From positions 1-29,451 of the forward strand of contig CANEVG010000006.1 of the NCBI GenBank assembly GCA_947442095.1: a stretch of DNA of 29,451 nt, written 5' to 3'. Under the pieces are notes generated by a model, which was not told where the DNA came from, ran no database searches, and saw only the letters and a list, made by a program, of their open reading frames with translations. Both the position numbers and the translations under genes were made by a program. This DNA is from Sphingomonadaceae bacterium. GTDB lineage: Bacteria > Pseudomonadota > Alphaproteobacteria > Sphingomonadales > Sphingomonadaceae. This document shows positions 6,478-14,047 of the stretch, piece after piece; within the stretch, counting starts at the first letter, position 1, and each line of letters opens with the position of its first letter.

Positions 6478-8931
6478 ATGAACATGATGAGAATGAGCAG
6501 CATGCGGACCAGCATCCACACCGGAACCGCGCTTGCGGCCCTGAGCATCGGCCTGCTAGCCGCGCCGGTAGCCGCGCAGGAAGCGCAAGCCGAAACCGCC
6601 GCCGAGCCTGCGATTGCCGCCGGTGAGATCGTCGTCACCGCACAGCGCCGCGAACAGAGGCTCAACGATGTCGGCATCGCGGTCAGCGTGCTCAGTGCCA
6701 AGGAGATCAAGGCGCTCAACATCGTCAACGCCACCGACGTGGTGCGCGCGATCCCGAACCTGAAGTTCAATGCCTATGGCTCGAGCCAGGTGGTCTACAA
6801 TATCCGCGGCGTCTCGCAGAACGACTACGGCGACCAGCAGGAACCGCCGGTCGCGGTCTATCAGGACGATGCCTATACTTCATCGATCACCACGGCGAGC
6901 TTCCCGATTTTCGATCTGGCGCGCGTGGAAGCGCTGCGCGGGCCGCAGGGTACGCTGTTTGGCCGCAATGCCACGGGCGGCGCGGTGCAGTTCCTCTCCG
7001 CGCAGCCGACCGAGAAGCTCGACGGCTATATCTCGGGCACCTATGGCAGCTTCAACCAGTCGATCGTGGAAGGCGCGCTTTCGGGCGCGCTGTCCGACAC
7101 ACTGACGGCGCGCGTTTCGGGCCAGTATGTGCGCGATGACGGCTATATCAAGAACATCACCCCCGGCCAGCCGGACCGCGGCGCGGACAACCACTGGGCC
7201 CTGCGCGGTATCATCAAGTGGGCACCCAGCGCTGATTTCACCGCCAAGCTGACGGTCCGCTACACGCAGGCGGACCGCGAGCGTCAGGCCGGGCTCTACT
7301 CGCTCGAGCCGACTTGCCCGAACGCGCAGTTCCAGGGCGAATTCCTCGGCCCCAACACGCCTTGCGCTTATTGGGGCACGGTGGGTACGACCGGCAACGG
7401 CTATGCCAATCCGGCGATCACGCCCTCGCAGGGCGGCAATCCGTGGCGCACGGCGGGCACTGGCGACGCCTATGTCGACCGCAAGGTGTTCGGCGCGACG
7501 TTGCGCATGGATGCCAAGCTCGGCGCGTTCGATGTGACCTCGGTCACGGACTTCCAGAGCCTCAAGAAGTTCTACATCGAGCAGGGCCTCAGCGTGCCCG
7601 AGTTTCCTTATGTGCCGCAGGGCATTCCGCGCGCGCCCGGACCGTGCCCGGCACCGGCACAGAGCGTGACCTGCTACGAAGGTGGGACGGTGTTCTCCCA
7701 GCGTGCCAATACCAAGCAGTATACGCAGGAACTGCGCGCGGCCGCGACATTCGGCCAGAACTACCTGACGGTGGGTGCGTTCGGCATGATCATCGACGGA
7801 ACCTTCGCCGCGAAATATGCCGTGCCGTTCATCCAGTATGATCCGGACGTGGCCTTCACCCAGCGCACGGAGAGCTTTGCGTTCTTCGCGCAGAACGAAT
7901 TCAAGATCGACGACCAGTGGAAGCTGATCGGCGGCGTGCGCTATTGGCAGGACAAGAAGCGCGGCGTTTATGACGCGGTCGCGCCGACCGGGCCTTACGC
8001 GCTCTCGCTGCACTTCGGGCCGGATCGGATTTCGTACAACGACACGACCGGCACGGTGACGCCGGGTTCGTGGACGTCCACCAGCGGTCTGCCCTCAGGC
8101 GTGACGACGACGCCCGCTGCGGCGAACCCCACGTTCAAGGGCGTTACCGCGCGCGCTGAGATCGACTACAAGCCGAACGACGATACGCTGATCTATGCCA
8201 GCTACAACCGGGGCTCCAAGTCGGGCGGGTTCACCTTCTCGACCGGCACGCCGTTCCCGGGCCAGTTGATCGATGTGCTGAACAACATTCCTTATCGGCC
8301 TGAAACGCTCAATGCCTATGAAGTGGGCGTGAAGGCCAAGCTGCCGGGGAATACGCAGTTCAACCTTTCGGCGTTCTACTATGATTACAAGAACTATCAG
8401 GCGTTTGTTCAGGTGTTTGCTGCGCAAGTGGTGCGCAACCTTCCGGCCAAGATCAAGGGCATCGAAGCCGACATCACCAGCCGCCCGATCCCCGGCCTGA
8501 CCCTGCAGCTTTCGGGCGCGGTGCAGGACAGCGAAGTGAAGAATGTGCTGCTGCCTGACGGCGCAACGCTGAAGTCCAGCGACCTGCCGCAGGCTCCGGG
8601 TTTTGCCGGCAATGCACTAGTGCGTTATGAGTTCGACACCGGCGCTGGCCGGGCCTCGCTGCAGGCGGACGCGCTCTATACCGGCAAGTTCTGCTTCACC
8701 GTGATGTGCGCGCCGGTCGAGCGCGAGGATGCCTACCATGTCGCGAACCTGCGTGTTGGGTTCACGCCCAAGGACAGCAACCTCGATCTCGCGGTCTTCG
8801 TGAACAACGTGTTCGAGCGTCAATACCGGGTCTACTCGTTCGATGCCTCGACCTTCTGGGGCTATACCACGGGCGTCTATGGCCGGCCGCGCACCTGGGG
8901 TGTGAATGCGGTGTGGCATTTCGGGAAGTAA
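6478..8931 (+). CDS. TonB-dependent outer-membrane receptor
   Basis: An 817-residue receptor of the type that sphingomonads carry in large numbers. A signal peptide covers about residues 1-34 (basic start, hydrophobic AALSIGLLAAPVAA, cleavage near VAAQ). The TonB box EIVVTAQ is at 50-56. The plug domain follows to about 165, with VVYNIRGV and the conserved ALRGPQGTLFGRNATGGAV. The rest is a beta-barrel ending in WHFGK. I chose the ATG at 6478 because GGGGGGAAAG lies at a good distance before it; an in-frame TTG 21 bases upstream is less likely. The gene precedes betB, separated by a structured repeat, so it may import a substrate feeding the choline pathway. That link is only positional. The ligand is not readable from sequence. 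Confidence 0.93.
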   Translation: MNMMRMSSMRTSIHTGTALAALSIGLLAAPVAAQEAQAETAAEPAIAAGEIVVTAQRREQRLNDVGIAVSVLSAKEIKALNIVNATDVVRAIPNLKFNAYGSSQVVYNIRGVSQNDYGDQQEPPVAVYQDDAYTSSITTASFPIFDLARVEALRGPQGTLFGRNATGGAVQFLSAQPTEKLDGYISGTYGSFNQSIVEGALSGALSDTLTARVSGQYVRDDGYIKNITPGQPDRGADNHWALRGIIKWAPSADFTAKLTVRYTQADRERQAGLYSLEPTCPNAQFQGEFLGPNTPCAYWGTVGTTGNGYANPAITPSQGGNPWRTAGTGDAYVDRKVFGATLRMDAKLGAFDVTSVTDFQSLKKFYIEQGLSVPEFPYVPQGIPRAPGPCPAPAQSVTCYEGGTVFSQRANTKQYTQELRAAATFGQNYLTVGAFGMIIDGTFAAKYAVPFIQYDPDVAFTQRTESFAFFAQNEFKIDDQWKLIGGVRYWQDKKRGVYDAVAPTGPYALSLHFGPDRISYNDTTGTVTPGSWTSTSGLPSGVTTTPAAANPTFKGVTARAEIDYKPNDDTLIYASYNRGSKSGGFTFSTGTPFPGQLIDVLNNIPYRPETLNAYEVGVKAKLPGNTQFNLSAFYYDYKNYQAFVQVFAAQVVRNLPAKIKGIEADITSRPIPGLTLQLSGAVQDSEVKNVLLPDGATLKSSDLPQAPGFAGNALVRYEFDTGAGRASLQADALYTGKFCFTVMCAPVEREDAYHVANLRVGFTPKDSNLDLAVFVNNVFERQYRVYSFDASTFWGYTTGVYGRPRTWGVNAVWHFGK

Positions 8932-8936
8932 GAAGA

Positions 8937-9085
8937 AAACCCCTCCGTCTCGCTTCGCGAGCCACCTCCCCATTTGGGCTGCGCCAAAATGGGGAGGACC
9001 TTCTTTCCCTCCCCATTTTTCCCTGAGCTTGTCGAAGGGGCAAATGGGGAGGTGGCCTGCCGAAGGCAGGTCGGAGGGGTTCTTT
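8937..9085. repeat. Structured palindromic repeat, copy 1
   Basis: An intergenic element that can fold into a clover shape. The outer stem is AACCCCTCCG (8938-8947) with CGGAGGGGTT (9072-9081). The left arm is CTCGC-TTC-GCGAG (8949-8961). A 14-bp stem pairs 8962-8975 with 9042-9055. The right arm is CCTGCC-GAA-GGCAGG (9056-9070). Inside the long stem the CCTCCCCATTT and AAATGGGGAGG words occur twice, so two side-by-side hairpins are an alternative fold. The core also holds CTGAGCTTGTCGAAGG, a word I associate with sphingomonad intergenic repeats. A second copy lies at 13800-13936. Confidence 0.85.
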
Positions 9086-9113
9086 CTCTCAATCGGGAAC
9101 AGTGATCCAACCC

Positions 9114-10523
9114 ATGACTCAGACCTTCCAGACCTTCAACCCAGCCACCGGCGAAGTGCTGGCGACGCTGCCCATTGCCGGGCCGGCCGAAGTCGACGCT
9201 GCCGTGGCGCGCGCTGCCATCGCGCAGAAGGAATGGGCCAAGCGCACCGGCACCGAGCGCGGGCGTATCCTGCGGCGCGCGGCGGATATCCTGCGCGAGA
9301 GGAACGATGAGCTGGCCGCGCTGGAGACGCGCGACACCGGCAAGCCGATTCAGGAAACGCTGGTGGTCGATGTCGTGTCTGGCATTGATTGCCTTGAATT
9401 CTTTGCAGGGGTCGCGCCGACGATCGCGGGCGAGCATCTCGATCTTGGCCCGGCGGCCTTCGGTTATACCCGGCGCGAGGCGCTGGGGGTTTGCGCCGCG
9501 ATTGGCGCATGGAACTATCCGATCCAGATCGCCTGCTGGAAATCCGCGCCCGCGCTGGCCTGCGGCAATGCGCTCATTTTCAAGCCTTCGGAACTGACCC
9601 CGCTGACCGCAATCGAGGTCGAGAAGATCTACCTTGAGGCAGGGCTCCCCGAGGGGCTGTTTCAGGTGCTGCACGGGTTTGGCGAGACCGGCGCGCTGCT
9701 GACCGCGCATCCCGGCATTGCCAAGATCTCGCTCACCGGCAGCGTGCCCACCGGCAAGAAGATCATGGCCGGCGCGGCCGCAACGCTCAAGAACGTGACG
9801 CTGGAACTGGGCGGCAAATCGCCGCTGATCATTTTCGCCGATGCCGATATCGAGAACGCGGTTTCGGGCGCGCATCTGGCCAATTTCTACTCGGCGGGCG
9901 AAGTCTGCTCGAACGGGACGCGGGTGTTTGTCGAGCGCAGCGTGATGCCGCAGTTCCTTGCCAGCCTGAAGACGCGGACCGAGCGGATCAAGCTGGGCGA
10001 TCCGATGGACCCGGCCACACAGATGGGCTCGCTGATTTCGGAAGCGCATCTGAACAAGGTCATGGGCTATATCGAGAAGGGCAAGGCCGAAGGGGCCGAA
10101 GTGCTCACCGGCGGCTACCGCGTGACCGAAGGCGTGCCGGCGGCGGGCTTTTATGTTGCGCCGACTGTTTTCGCCGCATGCAATGACGACATGACCGTGG
10201 TGCGCGAGGAGATCTTTGGACCGGTGATGACCGTGCTGCCGTTTGACAGCGAAGAGGAGGTGATCGCGCGGGCCAACGATACCGAGTTCGGCCTTGCTGC
10301 GGGTGTCTTCACGCAGGACCTGACGCGCGCGCACCGGGTGATCGCTGCGCTCGATGCGGGCTCGTGCTGGATCAACACCTTCAACATCTGCCCGGTCGAG
10401 ATGCCGTTTGGCGGGTTCAAGCAATCCGGCATCGGCTTCGAGAACAGCCGCGAGGCGATCCACCACTTTACGCGCCTGAAGGGCGTTTATGTCGCGATGG
10501 AGCCTATCGATGCCCCTTACTGA
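9114..10523 (+). CDS. betB: Betaine-aldehyde dehydrogenase
   Basis: An aldehyde dehydrogenase of 469 residues that should oxidise betaine aldehyde to glycine betaine with NAD(P)+ in the cytoplasm. Catalytic residues are all present: Asn134 in GAWNYP, Lys157 in FKPSE, general base Glu231 in ELGGKSP, and nucleophile Cys265 in GEVCSNGTRVFV. The EVCSNGTRVFV block and the NICPVEMPFGG...KQSGIG block near the C-terminus are characteristic of BetB rather than general aldehyde dehydrogenases. I prefer the ATG at 9114 (MTQTFQTFNPATGE). A GTG at 9102 would add four residues, and neither has a strong ribosome-binding site. betA overlaps its 3' end, confirming the pathway. It is slightly shorter at the N-terminus than E. 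coli BetB. Confidence 0.93.
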   Translation: MTQTFQTFNPATGEVLATLPIAGPAEVDAAVARAAIAQKEWAKRTGTERGRILRRAADILRERNDELAALETRDTGKPIQETLVVDVVSGIDCLEFFAGVAPTIAGEHLDLGPAAFGYTRREALGVCAAIGAWNYPIQIACWKSAPALACGNALIFKPSELTPLTAIEVEKIYLEAGLPEGLFQVLHGFGETGALLTAHPGIAKISLTGSVPTGKKIMAGAAATLKNVTLELGGKSPLIIFADADIENAVSGAHLANFYSAGEVCSNGTRVFVERSVMPQFLASLKTRTERIKLGDPMDPATQMGSLISEAHLNKVMGYIEKGKAEGAEVLTGGYRVTEGVPAAGFYVAPTVFAACNDDMTVVREEIFGPVMTVLPFDSEEEVIARANDTEFGLAAGVFTQDLTRAHRVIAALDAGSCWINTFNICPVEMPFGGFKQSGIGFENSREAIHHFTRLKGVYVAMEPIDAPY

Positions 10524-12177
10524 GGGCGCGTTTGACTATGTGATCGTTGGCGCGGGAAGCGCCGGGTGCGTGCTGGCGGACCGGCTTTCGGCGGACGGCA
10601 AGTACACGGTGCTGGTGCTGGAATTCGGCGGATCGGACCAGTCGCTCTATATCCAGATGCCGAGCGCGCTGGCGATCCCGATGAACACCACGCGGTGGAA
10701 CTGGGGTTACGAGAGCGAGCCCGAGCCGGGCCTCGATGGCCGCGTGCTGCACACGCCGAGGGGCAAGGGTCTGGGCGGTTCGTCCTCGATCAACGGGCTG
10801 GTCTATATTCGTGGCAATCCGCTCGATTTCGAGCGGTGGGAAGAAGAAGGCGCGAAGGGCTGGTCCTATGCCTCGGTGCTGCCCTACTTCAAGCGCGCAG
10901 AGCGGCGCGATGAGGGCGGCGATGAATATCGCGGCGGAGAAGGCCAGCTCGATACGCGCTATGGCACGCTGGATAATCCGCTCAATCAGGCCTGGCTCGA
11001 TGCAGCGAAGCAGGCGGGTTATGGCCTGACCGACGACGTAAACGGCTTCCGGCAGGAAGGCTTTGGCCGGATGGACATGACCGTGCGCGAGGGCGAACGC
11101 TGTTCGGCGGCCAAGGCCTATCTGCGCCCGGCGATGCGGCGGCCCAATCTGACGGTGCTGCAGCATACCTTGGCGACGAAGGTGGTGCTGGAATGCAAGT
11201 GCGCGGTTGGCGTCGAGTACGAGCGCTATGGCAAGCGGCATGTGGTGCGCGCGGGGCGTGAGGTCATTCTGGCAGGCGGGCCGATCAATTCGCCGCAGCT
11301 CTTGAAGCTCTCCGGCATTGGTCCGGCGGCGGAACTGGCGCAGCACGGGATTGCGGTGGTGGCGGACCGGCCGGGGGTTGGTGCGAACCTGCAGGACCAC
11401 CTCGAGTTCTATTTCCAGATGGCCTGCAGCAAGCCGGTCACGCTGTACAAGTACGCCAATCTCTTCGGCAAAGGGCTGGTCGGCGCGCAGTGGTTGCTGC
11501 GCAAATCGGGGCTGGGGGCGACCAACCACTTCGAGACTTGCGGCTTCATCCGCAGCAAAGCGGGCATCCGCTATCCCGATATTCAGTATCATTTCTTCCC
11601 GATGGCGGTGAGCTATGACGGCAATTCGCTGGCAAGCGAGCATGGCTTTCAGGCCCATGTCGGGCCGATGCGCTCGAAGAGCCGGGGCTCGGTCAAGCTG
11701 CGCAGCGCCGATGCGCACGACAAGCCGGTGATCCGCTTCAACTACATGACGCATCCCGACGACATCGAGGAAATGCGTGCCTGCGTGCGGCTGACGCGCG
11801 AGATCTTCCAGCAGCCGGCCTTTGCGCCGTGGCGGGGCCGCGAGATCCAGCCGGGCGCGGATGTGACCAGCGATGAGGCGATTGATGCGTTCGTGCGCCA
11901 GAAGGTGGAGAGCGCCTATCACCCTTCGTGCACCTGCAAGATCGGCGCGGCGGATGATCCGTTCGCCGTGGTCGATTCCGAACTGCGCGTGATCGGCGTG
12001 GAAGGCCTTAGGGTGGTCGATAGTTCGGTCATGCCGTCCGTCACCACAGGCAATCTCAATGCGCCGACGATCATGATCGGCGAGAAGGGGGCGGACCACA
12101 TTCTTGGCAAGCCGCTGCTCGCGGCTTCAAATGCGCCTTATTACGTTGCGCCCGATTGGGAGACCAGCCAGCGATGA
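10510..12177 (+). CDS. betA: Choline dehydrogenase (GMC oxidoreductase)
   Basis: A 555-residue FAD enzyme that oxidises choline to betaine aldehyde, normally membrane-associated and respiratory-chain linked. The dinucleotide-binding VGAGSAG lies near residues 12-18. GMC signature 1 is GKGLGGSSSINGL and signature 2 is GGPINSPQLLKLSGIGP. The catalytic His471 sits in YHPSCTCKIG, with GNLNAPTIMIGEKGADHILG at the C-terminus supplying the second active-site residue. Segments such as QMPSALAIPMN and NPLDFERWEEEGAKGWSYA follow the BetA pattern. I chose the ATG at 10510, which starts just before the FAD fold and overlaps betB by 14 bases; an ATG at 10489 would add seven residues. The stop overlaps the permease start (ATGA). 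Confidence 0.92.
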   Translation: MPLTEGAFDYVIVGAGSAGCVLADRLSADGKYTVLVLEFGGSDQSLYIQMPSALAIPMNTTRWNWGYESEPEPGLDGRVLHTPRGKGLGGSSSINGLVYIRGNPLDFERWEEEGAKGWSYASVLPYFKRAERRDEGGDEYRGGEGQLDTRYGTLDNPLNQAWLDAAKQAGYGLTDDVNGFRQEGFGRMDMTVREGERCSAAKAYLRPAMRRPNLTVLQHTLATKVVLECKCAVGVEYERYGKRHVVRAGREVILAGGPINSPQLLKLSGIGPAAELAQHGIAVVADRPGVGANLQDHLEFYFQMACSKPVTLYKYANLFGKGLVGAQWLLRKSGLGATNHFETCGFIRSKAGIRYPDIQYHFFPMAVSYDGNSLASEHGFQAHVGPMRSKSRGSVKLRSADAHDKPVIRFNYMTHPDDIEEMRACVRLTREIFQQPAFAPWRGREIQPGADVTSDEAIDAFVRQKVESAYHPSCTCKIGAADDPFAVVDSELRVIGVEGLRVVDSSVMPSVTTGNLNAPTIMIGEKGADHILGKPLLAASNAPYYVAPDWETSQR

Positions 12178-13799
12178 CAGCTACCGCCGAGGACGCGCAG
12201 CTTCATCGCTCGCTCGATTGGAAGGGCGCGTTCTGGGCCTCATCCGGTGTGCCGGCGGGGGTGCTGCTGACCATCGGCGGGATCGCGACGATGATCGGCC
12301 AGCCGAGCTGGGTCATCTTCATCGTCTCGATCATGATGGGGTTCCTGCAGAGCTTCGTCTATGCCGAGATCGCCGGTCTCTATCCGCATAAGTCTGGCGG
12401 TGCTTCGGTCTATGGCGCGGCGGCGTGGCTGCCTTATTCCAAGTTCGTCGCGCCGATTTCGGTGTGGTGTAATTGGCTGGCGTGGTCGCCGGTGCTGACG
12501 CTGGGCACCAGCCTTGCTGCCGGGTACATCATGGCGAGCTTGTTTGCGCCCGATGCCGCGATCAACACCTGGCATGTCACGCTGCTGGATCTGGGGTTTA
12601 TCCGCGAGAAGCTGACGCTGCGCATCAATGCCGTCTCGATCATCGGCACGGCGTTTCTACTGCTGACGTTCGCCCTGCAGCATGGCGGCGCGGCGAAGGC
12701 GGCCAATGCGCAGAAGATCCTCGGCATTGCCTGCCTTGCGCCGCTGATCCTTGTCGGCTTCGTGCCGCTGATAACGGGCGATCTGCCGACCGAGAACCTG
12801 TTTCCGTTGCTGCCGATGGTGCGCGATGCGGCGGGCAATGCCCATTTCGGCACTTGGGACGCTTATGGACTGACCTTGATGGCGGCGGCGATGTTTGCGG
12901 CGGGTTGGTCGACTTACGGGTTCGAGACGGCGGTGTGCTACACGCGCGAGTTCAAGAACCCGGCGAAGGATACGCCGCGTGCGCTGATCGCTTCGGGCAT
13001 CCTGTGCATCGTGATCTTCGCGCTGGTGCCGCTGGCGTTTCAGGCCTCGCTGGGGTTGGAGGCGATGATGGACCCGCGCATTGCCGATGGCTCAGGCGTG
13101 GCGCAGGCGCTGGCAAACATTGTCATCAAGGGTCTGGGCGTGACCGGCGGGGGCGCAGTGGTCGTCGCCAATGGGTTCATCGCCACGCTGATCCTGTCCC
13201 TGCTGCTGATCGTGATGACCTCGATGCTGGGCTCTTCGCGCACGCTCTATCAGGCGGCGGTGGATGGCTGGCTGCCGAGGTATCTGGGCCGGGTGAATAG
13301 CCACGGCGCGCCGACAGCGGCGATGTGGACTGACCTTGGTTTCAACCTCATCCTGATGCTGGCGTCCGACTACTTCGCAGTGCTGATGATCAGCAACGTC
13401 TGTTACATGGCGTTCAATTTCCTCAATCTGCAATCGGGCTGGATCCACCGCATGGACCGGGGCACGTGGGAGCGGCCGTTCCGCTGCCCGACCTGGCTTT
13501 TGGGGCTGGGCGCTGTGCTGGGCTTTGTGAACATGGCTTTCATGGGGGCGGGGGCGGACGTTTATGGTGCGGGCACTTTGCGCAACGGGCTGATCGGGGT
13601 GCTGCTGATCCTGCCCGTGTTTGCCTGGCGCCATTATGTGCAGGACAGGGGCGTGTTTCCGGCGGCGATGTCGGAAGATTTTGCGGAAAGCCCGGCTGTG
13701 AAGCGCGCGGGCGTGTTGCCGTGGGTGGCGCTGGTGGCTTGTGCGGCGGTGGTTTGGGGGGCGCATAGCCTTGCCAGGCTGCCGGTGCCGGTGGGGTAG
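12174..13799 (+). CDS. APC-superfamily permease, probably for choline or a related amine
   Basis: A 541-residue hydrophobic protein with about twelve predicted membrane segments and the amino acid-polyamine-organocation (APC) layout. TM1 is the glycine-rich SGVPAGVLLTIGGIATMIG. A charged cytoplasmic loop follows the TM6 region (GFETAVCYTREFKNPAKDTPRA). A conserved SRTLYQAAVDGWLPRYLGRVN segment lies after TM8. Its ATG shares bases with the betA stop, so it is translated with the choline genes. That context suggests uptake of choline, betaine or a similar quaternary amine. Usual choline carriers are BCCT or ABC systems, whereas ethanolamine permeases are APC type, so an ethanolamine-permease relative adapted to choline is plausible. 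Substrate is inference; the family is firm. The structured repeat begins right after the stop. Confidence 0.85.
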   Translation: MTATAEDAQLHRSLDWKGAFWASSGVPAGVLLTIGGIATMIGQPSWVIFIVSIMMGFLQSFVYAEIAGLYPHKSGGASVYGAAAWLPYSKFVAPISVWCNWLAWSPVLTLGTSLAAGYIMASLFAPDAAINTWHVTLLDLGFIREKLTLRINAVSIIGTAFLLLTFALQHGGAAKAANAQKILGIACLAPLILVGFVPLITGDLPTENLFPLLPMVRDAAGNAHFGTWDAYGLTLMAAAMFAAGWSTYGFETAVCYTREFKNPAKDTPRALIASGILCIVIFALVPLAFQASLGLEAMMDPRIADGSGVAQALANIVIKGLGVTGGGAVVVANGFIATLILSLLLIVMTSMLGSSRTLYQAAVDGWLPRYLGRVNSHGAPTAAMWTDLGFNLILMLASDYFAVLMISNVCYMAFNFLNLQSGWIHRMDRGTWERPFRCPTWLLGLGAVLGFVNMAFMGAGADVYGAGTLRNGLIGVLLILPVFAWRHYVQDRGVFPAAMSEDFAESPAVKRAGVLPWVALVACAAVVWGAHSLARLPVPVG

Positions 13800-13936
13800 A
13801 GACCCCTCCGTCTCGCTTCGCGAGCCACCTCCCCATTTGTCCTTCGGAAAAATGGGGAGGACCTAGTAGATCCTCCCTGTTTTTGCGTAGCACAAACGGG
13901 GAGGTGGGCCGCCGCAGGCGGGTCGGATGGGTTCTT
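13800..13936. repeat. Structured palindromic repeat, copy 2
   Basis: This is the same arrangement as the element at 8937-9085. ACCCCTCCG (13802-13810) pairs with CGGATGGGT (13924-13932) with one mismatch. The identical left arm CTCGC-TTC-GCGAG is at 13812-13824. CCACCTCCCCATTT follows, with AAATGGGGAGG near 13850-13860. A second CCTCCC...GGGGAGGTGG pair comes next, then a right arm CCGCC-GCA-GGCGG. The outer parts match copy 1 almost exactly; the central spacer differs and lacks the GAGCTTGTCGAAGG word. It starts directly at the permease stop and may act as a transcript end. Confidence 0.82.
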
Positions 13937-14047
13937 CGGCCTAATACTCAGCATAAGTCTTTGCGATGGCTGCAAACAGCGGTTCAGCCCTGACAGCGAG
14001 GCTGGCATAGCGCTGACCTGAAACAGATGTGAAAGCCGAGGGGCGAG

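Noticed and set aside
8877..10466. 529-codon open frame on the minus strand
   Set aside because: Antisense to betB and running through the structured repeat; the repeat translates to typical low-complexity stretches.
10504..12099. 531-codon open frame on the minus strand
   Set aside because: Antisense to betA, whose FAD and GMC motifs are intact on the plus strand.
8937..13936. betB-betA-permease as a composite transposon bounded by repeats
   Set aside because: No transposase, no target-site duplication seen, and the bounding repeats look like palindromic intergenic elements rather than insertion-sequence ends; kept only as a repeat observation.
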